A stretch of DNA of 64,000 nt from Prevotella sp. UBA6994 (GCA_002449845.1 DJXW01000016.1:186001-250000); one strand, 5' to 3'; numbered from the stretch's first letter, positions 8,081 to 17,265 are shown. Translations and numbers: made by a program. The notes: generated by a model not told the origin, from the letters alone.

Positions 8081-8797
8081 TCAATCCTCTTTAGTTATAG
8101 TATCCACATAGTTATCAAACGTTCCATAGTTGAGATTTGTTCCATCATAGAATACACAAACAATATTTTGAAATGTCGACCTTAGTTCCTTTTTATCCAT
8201 GAATTCTTCTATAGTGATTTCTCTACCTTTGAACTTCGTTGTTGTTCCTGGCTTTATTTTTAATTTACTTAAACTTGCGGTTTTTCCTTCTAAAATAAAA
8301 ACACCATATTTAAATGGTTTCTTCCAGAATATCTGTTCACTTAAATAGCAACTTAATTTATATAAATCAAGAAGAAGATCCGCGTTATTTACGTCTTCTC
8401 GCTTTATTTCACACACCATTATTTGGTTGTCATCATTTCCTTGAGATTTGTGAAGAACCAAGTCAGGGAAATTATCTCTTCCTTTTTTTTCATCATGTTC
8501 AAAATCTCTTGCGAATTCATCTTTCAAATACTTTCCTATTTCTCCATTTACAACAAGATTCCTGATACCTTTTTCTTCGAGATAATTCATCCACTGGCGA
8601 TATAGTTCATAAGCAAAAACACGCTCTAAATGAGTATTAGTACCAATAATCTTTAGTGCACCAACATCATCAACATCTTGTATCTCGTACTCAATAAAAC
8701 TTCTATCAACTCTTATAAGAGCTTCAAATAAATAAACAAACCACTTGTTATCTTTGCCAAATGGCAAATTTACTTCTGGAAACGGATTATATATCAT
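8081..8797 (-). CDS. PD-(D/E)xK-like protein of unknown function
   Basis: The 238-residue soluble protein has a pattern consistent with the restriction-endonuclease-like fold: ERVFAYELYRQWMNYL (about 58-73), then FPDLVLHK, about a dozen residues, and IMVCEIKRE. This matches the D ... ExK catalytic spacing. A helical segment and a C-terminal strand region follow. I do not recognise a named family. It begins 12 bp after the stop of the NTF2-like gene, so it is probably the last gene of the tubulin-like operon. Nuclease activity is inferred from motif only; it could be a structural relative. Confidence 0.55.
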   Translation of the reverse strand: MIYNPFPEVNLPFGKDNKWFVYLFEALIRVDRSFIEYEIQDVDDVGALKIIGTNTHLERVFAYELYRQWMNYLEEKGIRNLVVNGEIGKYLKDEFARDFEHDEKKGRDNFPDLVLHKSQGNDDNQIMVCEIKREDVNNADLLLDLYKLSCYLSEQIFWKKPFKYGVFILEGKTASLSKLKIKPGTTTKFKGREITIEEFMDKKELRSTFQNIVCVFYDGTNLNYGTFDNYVDTITKED

Positions 8798-8809
8798 AAC
8801 ATCTCGTCT

Positions 8810-9775
8810 TTAAATATCAAAATCACTTAAACTAAACACTTCGTCCTTGGGCAGTGGTTTGCCACCAATCTTATCGGGCTGCCAAGTGCGAACATGTATC
8901 TGGGGGGCATTCTCATTAGTGAAGTCCCAAAGCAGGAAAAGATAGCCGTCATCGTGGTATTTGCCGCTGGTCCAACCTTGAAGCAGAGTTACTCCATAGA
9001 AGTTTGGATTGACAGGATGGCGCATTACTTCTATTTCATCGAAGGTCACCTTGATGTAACTGTTTCGAGCAAAGACACCACGAAGGTTCTTGATATACTG
9101 CTCTTTGCTCTGTTTATTGTATTGTATCTTCTGAGTGGCAAAGCCCTCAGCATGTTTCTGCATAATAACCTTGCCTGTGATAATCAAAGCATCGTCACTA
9201 AACACTTGATTGAGAAAATTGATGTCCTTTTGATTGTAAGCTGTTCGAAACTGCTCCACATAGTCGAGTATTAACTGACGACGACGAAGATCTGTCAGTT
9301 CAAGATTACTCTTAATGACATTCATATAAAGGTTCATGGAGATACTAAGATAGAAACTTTCTACATTCCCCTGCTTGTCAAAGCTAATGACAGCCTCCTG
9401 ATATTCATCCTCGCCAAACTCACGTTCACCTGTCGGCTTCATCATCAGGGGAATATTGCGTACTTGATAACCTGAGCCTGTGGTGATACAGTGCTCGACG
9501 ATATCCTCGTCCGTGCATTCAAATGGACAGTTCTCCCACAACATCGCCATCGATTGCTGAACACGAGTTCCGATATTCCCCATTGCACTGAAATTAAGAC
9601 TGCGGCCTGCATCCTGAGCGGCATTAATCTCTGAGAGCATCCGGCTGACGTTACTTTCAATCTTAGACTTGATGGCGGCATTATCGATGCCGTCAGAAAC
9701 GCTGAAGGTCACATTATCCGCCTCAACGCCAATTACAACCAAGGCTGCGAAAAATATGAGTAGTAGTTTTTTCAT
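8810..9775 (-). CDS. Exported protein with NTF2/SnoaL-like domain
   Basis: The 321-residue product has a signal peptide (1-19, ending GVEA). The N-terminal half (20-150) is unassigned; the C-terminal half (about 155-310) begins ILDYVEQFRTAYNQKDINFLNQVFSDDALIITGKV, the classical opening of an NTF2/SnoaL-like cone fold, and ends with strands bearing VTLLQGWTSGKYHDDGYLFLLWDF. Such domains are usually binding or scaffold modules. It starts 7 bp after the preceding gene in the tubulin-like operon. Location inferred: periplasm. Confidence 0.65.
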   Translation of the reverse strand: MKKLLLIFFAALVVIGVEADNVTFSVSDGIDNAAIKSKIESNVSRMLSEINAAQDAGRSLNFSAMGNIGTRVQQSMAMLWENCPFECTDEDIVEHCITTGSGYQVRNIPLMMKPTGEREFGEDEYQEAVISFDKQGNVESFYLSISMNLYMNVIKSNLELTDLRRRQLILDYVEQFRTAYNQKDINFLNQVFSDDALIITGKVIMQKHAEGFATQKIQYNKQSKEQYIKNLRGVFARNSYIKVTFDEIEVMRHPVNPNFYGVTLLQGWTSGKYHDDGYLFLLWDFTNENAPQIHVRTWQPDKIGGKPLPKDEVFSLSDFDI

Positions 9776-9782
9776 ATCCGTG

Positions 9783-10535
9783 TTATTTTAGTTGGAACCA
9801 GATGGCTCCACAGTTTTTATAGTTTCTTACGTTGTCTTCTTTGAGCGTATTCAGGTTATACTGTTTCTCACCAGTCTTGCGAAGCAAGGCTGAGATGTTG
9901 CCTTGCTTGTCGTACACAAAGAGGTGACAATCTCCATTTTCTGGAAAAGTGGCATATTTGCCATAATTTGCCAACTTACCTTTGCTTTTAAGTCCCTTTA
10001 TATAAGGTTCCACATCGTAGAAGCTTCTGACAAGCCTCATCTGCTTTTCTTCAGAAGTCAGTTCAAGTGAGAGAGTCTCCTCTTTGGCAGGAGCTTTTTC
10101 TGTTACAATAATAGCTGGAGCTGGCTCAACAGCATCTGGCTGTTTAGCGGGAGCGACCTCAAATACTGTCACTTCGCTCTTGTCGGAAACAGGCATTATA
10201 TCGCTCTTTTTGACATAGACAAAGGCACGATATAGTTCTCCACGACGCGTATCCAACTGCATCAAGTGATCCTTCGCTTTAACAATACACACCTCAATGT
10301 TTTCTGTAGGATTCTGATTTCGCACCCAGTCGCCTACCTGCATCTCCAACAGAGCACGGGCATTACTATATGCCTCGTTCAACTCATTAGTTGTGGATTC
10401 TGCATAGATATACATCGTATCGCGCTTCACCTTGTTAATGTTCTTCGTTACATCAGCGGCAGTTTGGGCCGCAGAAGGTAAGACCGTAGCCGTTATGAAT
10501 AATAATATAGAAAATACATATTTCTTCATTGCCAC
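9783..10535 (-). CDS. Exported protein of unknown function in the tubulin-like operon
   Basis: The 250-residue product has a signal peptide; the third codon (MKKYVFS, 10529) may be the true start. The mature part has an N-terminal domain with MYIYAESTTNELNEAYSNARALLEMQVGDWV (about 40-72), a Pro/Ala/Glu-rich linker (120-155) and a C-terminal domain with FYDVEPYIKGLKSKGKLANYGKY and CHLFVYDKQGNISALLRK. I do not recognise either domain. The gene overlaps the upstream one by 10 bp and the downstream one follows 7 bp later, so it is part of the same transcript. Likely periplasmic. Confidence 0.6.
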   Translation of the reverse strand: MAMKKYVFSILLFITATVLPSAAQTAADVTKNINKVKRDTMYIYAESTTNELNEAYSNARALLEMQVGDWVRNQNPTENIEVCIVKAKDHLMQLDTRRGELYRAFVYVKKSDIMPVSDKSEVTVFEVAPAKQPDAVEPAPAIIVTEKAPAKEETLSLELTSEEKQMRLVRSFYDVEPYIKGLKSKGKLANYGKYATFPENGDCHLFVYDKQGNISALLRKTGEKQYNLNTLKEDNVRNYKNCGAIWFQLK

Positions 10536-11491
10536 ATTTTCTTTTTATGATTTCCAGTTTCTTTCTGATAGAGATTTTTCACGTTGTGGACGGGGATATA
10601 GGGCGTCATTCGCACTTTCAGCACGGCATTCTTGTCCGTCACGTATTTATTTGGGATTACGACAGACAGCAGATGATTAAATCCAAGTTCCTTGCTTTGA
10701 GCCAGAATAATAGCCAAGAGTCCGTCTTCTCGCACTTCCTCTACAGCAAAGAATATCTTCATCTTCAGTTGCGCACAATAGTTAAGCCATTGATGTAATG
10801 TGAGTGAGTAGTTGATGGTCTTCATACCATAGACAGATTGCTCAACATACATCCGATAGTCAGCACTAGGGATAAGGCCATGAAAGAGGTTCGCGGCTGA
10901 GTATTCCAACTGACGAGTATCGAACACAGGAACGAAGTCCTTGCGTACCTTATTATAATATATAGCATCGTTGAGGCTCTCAAGTTCGAAGTGCTCTGTC
11001 TTCTGCTGCCAGATGCAGTCTGAAAGGGATTGCAAGTCATGTGGGACATACACAGAATCATTGCGAGGGGGCGCAGAGAGGATGGCATCTTTCAGTTTTT
11101 TAACTACCTCATCTTTCGGCATCCCCAAAAGCAAGTCATATTGAGCAGGGAACACCAGCGTGATAAAAGGCAGAGAGTCGCGCTCCCACTTCACTTCGTA
11201 ATACTTATCGAGCAGCGAGATAGAAAAAGGCATGGTGTCCGTCACTTGCGACAAATCTTTGATGGTCCCTTTGCGGAAGTACACCTTGTCGTCTGCCATC
11301 TTATGTTCCAGTGTTGTCTGACGAGAGGCTAGCAGTTCCGTTCCAAAATACCGCTCGATGAAGTCCATCACCATCTGATGGGGATAGTCCGCAGCTTCAC
11401 GTATCTCAGAACTGAACAGATGCAGCCCCTGAGCCTGCAGGATAAGACTCCCCGCAAGCATGATTGATGTGATGATGCTGCGTCTAAACAT
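10526..11491 (-). CDS. Exported protein of unknown function in the tubulin-like operon
   Basis: The 321-residue product carries a signal peptide (1-21, ending LQAQ). The mature protein is a mixed alpha/beta sequence with no family I know; notable pieces are YPHQMVMDFIERYFGTELL (about 36-54), LVFPAQYDLLLGMPKDEVVKKL (about 113-134) and a C-terminal MKIFFAVEEVREDGLLAIILAQSK. The alternating strands suggest a globular periplasmic domain. It starts 17 bp after the zinc-ribbon gene and its 3' end overlaps the next gene by 10 bp. Conserved order with the tubulin-like gene would be the best hint to function. Confidence 0.6.
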   Translation of the reverse strand: MFRRSIITSIMLAGSLILQAQGLHLFSSEIREAADYPHQMVMDFIERYFGTELLASRQTTLEHKMADDKVYFRKGTIKDLSQVTDTMPFSISLLDKYYEVKWERDSLPFITLVFPAQYDLLLGMPKDEVVKKLKDAILSAPPRNDSVYVPHDLQSLSDCIWQQKTEHFELESLNDAIYYNKVRKDFVPVFDTRQLEYSAANLFHGLIPSADYRMYVEQSVYGMKTINYSLTLHQWLNYCAQLKMKIFFAVEEVREDGLLAIILAQSKELGFNHLLSVVIPNKYVTDKNAVLKVRMTPYIPVHNVKNLYQKETGNHKKKMWQ

Positions 11492-11508
11492 AATGAGATT
11501 TGTAACTA

Positions 11509-12171
11509 TTACATCCCTATCATTACACTACCCTTAACCTGATTATCAGCACCATACCAGATGCCCTGCACCAGGTGACCATCGACCCACTCGCCAATTA
11601 CATAGTCACCAGCCTCAGCCACGCGTTTCTTAGGGTCCTTGCTGTCGATGACATGAGAACTATTGAACACCATCCGTCCATTCACGTCATTAGGCCAAGT
11701 GCCTTTGAAGGTGGCATAGCCAAGATTCTTCGCGCCTGATACTGGAGCCGGTTTCGGAGTAGGAGCTGGTACAGGTGCAGCTTTCTCCCCAGGAGCATCA
11801 ACCTTTTCAGTGGCAGCAGCCTCCACAGCAGCCAGACTGTCCTTCAGACGCTGATTCTCAGCCGTCATCTGTGCAACCTTGATACTGTCGCTATCCACAG
11901 GAGCAACCGTCACTGGTTCTTGCTTCGGACCCTCCTCGCCACTACCACTCATGGCAATGATGCAGCCGATAATGGCAAGAATGACGGCAACACCAACTAA
12001 GATGGCAATGAGCTTCTTATTTGGGCCACCACTAGATTCAGAGGTCTTATTCCCAAAAGGTATTAAGTCCTTCCCGCATTTCTCGCATTTAAAGTTTGAT
12101 TTCTCAGCTTCTTGTATTTGGTCGCACATTTCACAATCTTCATTGCGACACATTCCTTTAATCTTTGCCAT
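11509..12171 (-). CDS. Zinc-ribbon, single-TM protein with MORN-like C-terminus
   Basis: The 220-residue product opens with a Cys-rich zinc-binding segment (Cys8, 13, 16, 29, 32; pattern CDQIQ ... CEKCGKDL). One membrane segment follows (about 53-72, LIAILVGVAVILAIIGC), then a short coiled coil (MTAENQRLKDSLAAVEAAA), a Pro/Ala-rich linker (120-148) and a C-terminal domain with GTWPNDVNGRMVF and GEWVDGHLVQGIWYG, similar to MORN repeats. Topology inferred: zinc ribbon inside, MORN-like part in the periplasm. It lies 5 bp after the tubulin-like gene, which makes it a good candidate for the membrane tether of that GTPase. Confidence 0.7.
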   Translation of the reverse strand: MAKIKGMCRNEDCEMCDQIQEAEKSNFKCEKCGKDLIPFGNKTSESSGGPNKKLIAILVGVAVILAIIGCIIAMSGSGEEGPKQEPVTVAPVDSDSIKVAQMTAENQRLKDSLAAVEAAATEKVDAPGEKAAPVPAPTPKPAPVSGAKNLGYATFKGTWPNDVNGRMVFNSSHVIDSKDPKKRVAEAGDYVIGEWVDGHLVQGIWYGADNQVKGSVMIGM

Positions 12172-12176
12172 ATTGT

Positions 12177-15100
12177 TTACAATTCTTTAAGTTCATTATT
12201 AAATATCTCTATTGCCCGATTCTTGTATTCTGTGTATTTTGGATCAAACTGATTACCTTCACACATCGTTGGGAGAATAATTTGTTGAACTACTGCACCA
12301 AGAGCTTTACGTAATGTCGCTTTTTGGTCATTACTTCGCGCCTGTTTCTGAAGTTCCTTCTCCACCTGAGATGACAGCATCTGATACTTTTTAAAATCAT
12401 GAGCAAGTACATCAAGACATCCAGCAAAGTCTTTAGAAAGCGGTACCCAGTTCACGTCACTAAAGTCATCCGGAATATTCATCGCATAGAATTTCTCACC
12501 TGTGACAGGATTCTGCTGTGGTGTAATTAGCTGTAGAGCAAAAGCTAATAGCAAGGGCTTCTTTACATTTTCAAGTATCTCTCTTGAATCCATTTCAAAC
12601 AATGGAGGCAACGGTTTCTCAAAACTTTCCGTATGAAGAACCATCTTGTTTAATGCTTTCTCCGGAGAAGCCAACAAGCGATCATATTTCTCCTTCAGGG
12701 TCTTCATATTCTCCAAGAAACGAAGGGGGAAACCAGAATTTGCACAAACTACAACAATCTGATTAGGCTTGTAGTTCTCAGAAAGGTCAGCATCAGGCGA
12801 AGGCGTAAACCCTGGAACATTTTGGACAAAAGCTTCTATCAGTTTATTTTTGAAAGCCTGAGTAGAATCGTTTTCTGCTTTTGGCAAGGCCAATTGTACC
12901 ATGTTTAGCATTGCAGGTGAAGTTCCTGCGATGACTTTTCCTTTTTCTTCAGGATTGAACTGAACAAATGAACGGGCTGAGTTGACGGCATCCTTTACAA
13001 ACTTCTCAATCTTATCATCTGAGTTCAACTCAATTTTAAGCTTATCAAGGATATTCACGCCTACCATACGGCTCAATGGATCATTCTTTGCAGTATCTTC
13101 CATTGCAGCCCTGGCATTCTTGGTACATACATCCAATATAGTATCCGTTGCTGTATCGTAATCCATAACAGAATAAAGGTTTGCAAAAGTTCTTTCGCCA
13201 TCTTCACCAATACCTTCAATCATCTTGGCGCGAATTTCTGCAGCATTACTGCTTTGGAACTCCTGATTTATAGCATACTGTTTTGCTAATGACTGAACCT
13301 TTTCTGGATCGTACTTCTTTATCAGACCATCCTCCTGGGCTGCATTTAGCTGGCAACGGGAACCTGCTTGCTTTACAACCTCTGCCAAGATTGCATTCAT
13401 CTCGTTTTTTACAGCTTGGATTCCTTCAATCATATTACCAAATTCTATCAATATCTCCTGCAATAACGAAATTGCATATTGATAGGCCTCGATTCTTGTT
13501 GACGTAACATAATAGTTACACTTAGCTGTTTTATAAGAAGCAAACACCTTTGAAGAAGCATTGGTTAAAGCATCTTTTATCCAGCCTATATTATTCCAAG
13601 CGTTATTGGCCTCTCTGATGGCAAGTTCTTGCTCACCCCTTTCCGACTCTAGGCGCCCTATCTGTTCCTTAAATGCGGAAATGCGGTCAGAGCAATCAGT
13701 CCTCAACAACTGAGCATATTTTTCTATCTCCAAAATACTCTTACTGTCCTTGCTACCACTCGCCCATTCTTCAAACAATAGCCCTTCAATATGACGACGT
13801 ATGTTTCGCGCATATCCTTTAAGTTCCTGACGTTGAATGTCAAAGAATTTCTTTACACCATGAGCTCGGAAGCTTTTATCAAAATAATCTGTAGCCAATT
13901 TATTAAACTCAGCAAGCCATTGTTTCTTCTCATACTGTTGCTGAACTAATCCGGCATCTTGCTGGGTTCTTTCCTCCCATGTCTGGCTAAACTCCTTCCA
14001 GCGTTTAGTATGCTGAGATTCAACTATCGGCTTCTGAAGTGTCAAATAGGAGTTTGACAATTTAAAGCGCTCACGATTAGTTGTATTCTTTATCTCGTCA
14101 ACAAAACCAGTCCCAACTTCTTCAAGCGAGCACTCACCATAACCTAAACCATCCTGCCATAGGTTATAGGTTAACTGCCTGGTTGCCTGAATAGCATAAG
14201 TGTAAGATACATACTCATCTATCTCACTTTCAGGGTATTCTATTCGCGATATGCCAAAAGAAAGGAACTTGCGACTGCGATTTTTGTCACCATTCTGATC
14301 TTGCTCGGGGCCTGCACCATCATTCTCACAACCAACAAGCCTAGACATCTTGCCTGCACCATTTCCCATATTGGCTACTACAATTGTCTGAAACATAAAA
14401 TCAGCTACAGAAGAAGGTAGCCCTGTACTTATATCTAATATTTTGCCAGCCTCATTCACATTACTATATAAATAGGCTGCCTCGAAAGATTCACTCCCCT
14501 GTAACAGTCTTTGTACTTCTTGAGTAAAAACATCTTTTTCCCCAGTAACATCCAATGGATGATAATGCCCTGTACTAATCGCGTTCAATTCCTGAAGTGC
14601 TGCATATCCATTAGCTTGATAAAATCCACTATCATGATCAGCAAAAACCATATTTCTCTCAGGGACATAGAGGAACAAGCGTATTTTGAAAGAATGTGTT
14701 GATTCCTGATATGGATAAGACTTACGTATTTGTGAAATTGCATCTACAATCGAACCAGAACCTGTGCCACCAGCTAAACCAGCACAAATGTGGAATGTCA
14801 CATCGTTATCTCCAGATGATTGCTGTAGTCTCCCCACAGCACCTTTGACAACAGAGTTGAAATTAGCACTGCTACTCTTATCGCTCAGATTATTTGCAAT
14901 CAATATTCTACCAAGTCTACGTCTTTGTCCACCAATACCTGCAGTAATCAATGGGCCCATATGTTGATCTATCAGTTGTTTGTCTTGTTGATTTATGAAG
15001 CACTGAAGTCCAGGATACATGTTGAGGTTTTGCAGCATACTGGCATTGATTCCATTGATGGAGACCTTTTGTGCTTCACCAAGATGAACACTCTTTCCCA

Positions 15101-15278
15101 TTACCTTCCATCCTGACCTGTCATTCAGGGATGCAGGATCGGAATCCACATACACATAATCCAAGAACACCCCATGCCCAGGATCATTACTACGAAACTC
15201 TTCATAAACTCTTTTTCGCAGTTCACGCAGCACTTTGCCACCTGTACCACCAAGTCCAATAATCAAATGATTAGCCAT
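12177..15278 (-). CDS. Tubulin-like GTPase with long coiled-coil insert
   Basis: The 1033-residue protein has an N-terminal nucleotide-binding core of the tubulin/FtsZ superfamily: GLGGTGGKVLREL (8-20), a DSDPAS acidic loop (45-50), GIGGQRRRLGR (about 114-124) and the tubulin signature loop AGLAGGTGSGS (166-176). This matches the bacterial tubulin-like family I know as Tubulin_2, which is much larger than FtsZ and poorly studied. Roughly 420-660 is charged and helical, probably coiled coil; the last 350 residues are unassigned. It sits 11 bp after a three-TM protein gene and 5 bp before a zinc-ribbon/TM gene. Inferred role: GTP-dependent polymer or switch at the inner membrane. Confidence 0.85.
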   Translation of the reverse strand: MANHLIIGLGGTGGKVLRELRKRVYEEFRSNDPGHGVFLDYVYVDSDPASLNDRSGWKVMGKSVHLGEAQKVSINGINASMLQNLNMYPGLQCFINQQDKQLIDQHMGPLITAGIGGQRRRLGRILIANNLSDKSSSANFNSVVKGAVGRLQQSSGDNDVTFHICAGLAGGTGSGSIVDAISQIRKSYPYQESTHSFKIRLFLYVPERNMVFADHDSGFYQANGYAALQELNAISTGHYHPLDVTGEKDVFTQEVQRLLQGSESFEAAYLYSNVNEAGKILDISTGLPSSVADFMFQTIVVANMGNGAGKMSRLVGCENDGAGPEQDQNGDKNRSRKFLSFGISRIEYPESEIDEYVSYTYAIQATRQLTYNLWQDGLGYGECSLEEVGTGFVDEIKNTTNRERFKLSNSYLTLQKPIVESQHTKRWKEFSQTWEERTQQDAGLVQQQYEKKQWLAEFNKLATDYFDKSFRAHGVKKFFDIQRQELKGYARNIRRHIEGLLFEEWASGSKDSKSILEIEKYAQLLRTDCSDRISAFKEQIGRLESERGEQELAIREANNAWNNIGWIKDALTNASSKVFASYKTAKCNYYVTSTRIEAYQYAISLLQEILIEFGNMIEGIQAVKNEMNAILAEVVKQAGSRCQLNAAQEDGLIKKYDPEKVQSLAKQYAINQEFQSSNAAEIRAKMIEGIGEDGERTFANLYSVMDYDTATDTILDVCTKNARAAMEDTAKNDPLSRMVGVNILDKLKIELNSDDKIEKFVKDAVNSARSFVQFNPEEKGKVIAGTSPAMLNMVQLALPKAENDSTQAFKNKLIEAFVQNVPGFTPSPDADLSENYKPNQIVVVCANSGFPLRFLENMKTLKEKYDRLLASPEKALNKMVLHTESFEKPLPPLFEMDSREILENVKKPLLLAFALQLITPQQNPVTGEKFYAMNIPDDFSDVNWVPLSKDFAGCLDVLAHDFKKYQMLSSQVEKELQKQARSNDQKATLRKALGAVVQQIILPTMCEGNQFDPKYTEYKNRAIEIFNNELKEL

Positions 15279-15289
15279 AATATTTATTT

Positions 15290-15862
15290 TTAAAAATCAT
15301 CATAAACAGTTGAACGGTGAAGATTTGTCTTGCTTATCTTTTTTGTTTTTGACATTGATCTAATCACACAAACTGCCCCTACTGCCACAAAGCCTAAGCA
15401 CCACAATATGCGACGTAAGATATACCAACGCATAAAGGAACGTAGTTCTTGAGCAATCGCAACAGGCAACTGACTCGCCGTATATCCATGGAACTCACCG
15501 CCACCTATATAATATTCCAAGATAGGGAACTCGTCGATGATTGCGTCAATAACCTCTGAAGCCTGAGCCTGAGATACTTCATCTTCTGGAGAGTAGGATT
15601 GCACCAGCGCAGTGATTTGCTGCTCATATTCATCCGTCATACTGATGATTTTCAGGGAGCCAACTATTAATACGCATTGGAATGACAGGAATAGGAACAA
15701 TACAGCACCCACCAAATAACTGACGGGTGAAAAAGTTGCATCCTTATACCAACCCTTGATGAGGAAGACAAACAATGCTAAACAGGAAATGGCAATGAGC
15801 ACTCCCCAAATCACGCTACTAAAAGAGTATCTTAGTATTTCGAATAGAATCATAGATGGCAT
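15290..15862 (-). CDS. Three-TM membrane protein upstream of the tubulin-like gene
   Basis: The 190-residue product has hydrophobic segments at about 13-35 (VIWGVLIAISCLALFVFLI), 47-70 (YLVGAVLFLFLSFQCVLIVG) and 150-167 (ILWCLGFVAVGAVCVI). Between the second and third lies an acidic loop of about 75 residues, probably periplasmic, and the C-terminus is a basic cytoplasmic tail (SKTKKISKTNLHRS). It matches no family I know. Being first in the operon and 11 bp before the GTPase gene, it is a plausible membrane receptor for the tubulin-like protein. Confidence 0.65.
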   Translation of the reverse strand: MPSMILFEILRYSFSSVIWGVLIAISCLALFVFLIKGWYKDATFSPVSYLVGAVLFLFLSFQCVLIVGSLKIISMTDEYEQQITALVQSYSPEDEVSQAQASEVIDAIIDEFPILEYYIGGGEFHGYTASQLPVAIAQELRSFMRWYILRRILWCLGFVAVGAVCVIRSMSKTKKISKTNLHRSTVYDDF

Positions 15863-16150
15863 CTCTCCGCCCGTTATGGCTCATGTCGCAGGCAACTTAT
15901 TGTTTCTGGTTAGGCATACAAAGAAGTGTGAGCCAATTAGTACTATACTCTCCGTTTGGCTCTGGACTGCCTGAATATGAATATAGAAAAACAGCTCACA
16001 CCCAAGACAGTATATATACATAGGTATATAATCCATCAAGGGAAGAGCGTTTCTAACTATCCCAATATTCAGTGAATTGTCCAGATTCAACGGATGGAAC
16101 AGCGCTAAACGCTTCTTCAGTATGACTGCCGCAATTACATTGCAACGTTA
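15863..16150 (-). other. Long leader of the tubulin-like operon, no convincing gene
   Basis: The 288 bp between the -7 box at 16151 and the first gene would be an unusually long 5' leader. It holds one 69-codon open frame (15881-16090) that would need a TTG start; its hydrophobic content is not clearly protein-like and I do not call it. The 157 bp between the promoter and 16308 hold nothing I recognise. The leader may carry regulatory RNA structure, but I could not define a hairpin with confidence. Confidence 0.4.
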
Positions 16151-16171
16151 CAAAGATAAGAATTATTTAGC
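16151..16171 (-). promoter_or_regulatory. Promoter of the tubulin-like operon
   Basis: On the minus strand the -7 box TATCTTTG (16151-16158) matches TAnnTTTG exactly. The block just upstream, ATAAGAATTATTTAGC on the plus strand at 16156-16171, is identical to 18227-18242 in front of the AbiE antitoxin gene. A TTG-containing -33 candidate (TTGAACG) sits about 20-22 bp further upstream. Confidence 0.65.
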
Positions 16172-16307
16172 AAAAACGTTCAATGTGAGCCGTCTTTTTT
16201 GCAAAAGTACTCCTTTTTTTTTATAAAATCAGTAACTTCGGCATATTATTTCCTCTATATAATTGACATTAAAAACAATTACATTGTAAAATAGCTGTTT
16301 ATCACAG

Positions 16308-16712
16308 TTATTTTAACACAACACTTTTGTAGCCTTCAATGAATTGCTTGCAATATTCATCCAAAAGTTCATCACTAACATCATACCCATAATCTTCTTT
16401 ACAAGCGGTCCTTGCAATCACATTCTGAATATGACTCAATCCTTCTTCCCTTGTTGAGCCCATTCTAATGTAATAATTTATTGTATTCCCCCCATCACTA
16501 TAGCCAAATTTGACACCATCGTTATAACCAAGTTCTCTAAACTCGTCTCTTTTACTCTTTTGGGGCGCTTCCTTAGTTACAGACTCTTCTCTTTGTTCTG
16601 TTTGTTGGGTAGAACTGGTGCTTTTGTTGTTTGAACTTGTCTCTTCGTCTGAAGCGGCAAAACCAACGGCAAACAATGCCAATACAATTAATGATAAGAT
16701 ACTTTTTTTCAT
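16308..16712 (-). CDS. Small exported protein of unknown function
   Basis: The 134-residue product has a signal peptide (1-20, VGFAASDEE, no lipobox Cys), a Ser/Thr/Gln-rich linker (about 22-55) and a C-terminal domain with ELGYNDGVKFGYSDGG and a helical tail ending CKQFIEGYKSVVLK. The two Cys in the mature part could form a disulfide. It follows the VanZ-like membrane gene by 12 bp and shares its transcript. No family recognised. Confidence 0.55.
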   Translation of the reverse strand: MKKSILSLIVLALFAVGFAASDEETSSNNKSTSSTQQTEQREESVTKEAPQKSKRDEFRELGYNDGVKFGYSDGGNTINYYIRMGSTREEGLSHIQNVIARTACKEDYGYDVSDELLDEYCKQFIEGYKSVVLK

Positions 16713-16724
16713 ACTTTTAATTTT

Positions 16725-17174
16725 TTAATTGAACATGGTATAATAAATGTAAATAATTGGCGGTATTAAATAACAAATGAGATCATAGACATCAAAAGTT
16801 CCTTTTACTAATGAAAAATATTGCAATAACTCACTACCGATGGTGACTACTGGAATCACCGCAATAAAGAGATATTTTTTCCATTTGTAATAACCGTGCC
16901 ATACAGCATCAATGATTAAAAGATATGCCGCACTATATAGACCGTCTGGCAAAGAGAACTTAAAGAAATCAGAAACATCCCAATCAAGAACAAAATGCCG
17001 AAGCGAATCCACAAGAGTTCCCATCCCTAAAGCCTTGCACCACACATAGATGTAAAGGGTCTTGCTCCTAAACAAAAGATAAATGGCACCACCACAAAGG
17101 AGGAAGAGTACCCCCAAAAACACCTTGGCTTTATTTGCGTACAGCAGTAATCCATGCCCTTCTCTTTCATTCAT
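16725..17174 (-). CDS. VanZ-like multi-TM membrane protein
   Basis: The 149-residue product has four hydrophobic segments: about 14-33, 74-90 (LYSAAYLLIIDAVW), 100-118 (YLFIAVIPVVTIGSEL) and 130-148. The order DFFKFSLPDGLYSAAY ... GSELLQYFSLVKGTFDVYDLICY resembles the VanZ-like pattern (a conserved Pro-Asp-x-hhY, then a SELxQ ... G.xDxxD motif). VanZ-like proteins are small membrane proteins of unclear function, sometimes linked to antibiotic tolerance. It lies in an envelope-related gene cluster and has its own -7 box. Confidence 0.55.
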   Translation of the reverse strand: MNEREGHGLLLYANKAKVFLGVLFLLCGGAIYLLFRSKTLYIYVWCKALGMGTLVDSLRHFVLDWDVSDFFKFSLPDGLYSAAYLLIIDAVWHGYYKWKKYLFIAVIPVVTIGSELLQYFSLVKGTFDVYDLICYLIPPIIYIYYTMFN

Positions 17175-17242
17175 CTTTGTTATAACTCTCTTTTTGCTTT
17201 GTTAAGCTAACATGTAATATCAGCCTTTCGATTCAAACGATG

Positions 17243-17250
17243 CAAAAATA
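17243..17250 (-). promoter_or_regulatory. -7 box for the VanZ-like gene pair
   Basis: TATTTTTG on the minus strand fits TAnnTTTG and would give a leader of roughly 60 bases before 17174. Confidence 0.55.
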
Positions 17251-17265
17251 GAGAAAGAAAACAGA

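Noticed and set aside
15881..16090. 69-codon open frame before the three-TM protein gene
   Set aside because: It needs a TTG start and has no Shine-Dalgarno or recognisable family; it lies in the leader between the promoter and the first gene, so I treat it as leader sequence.
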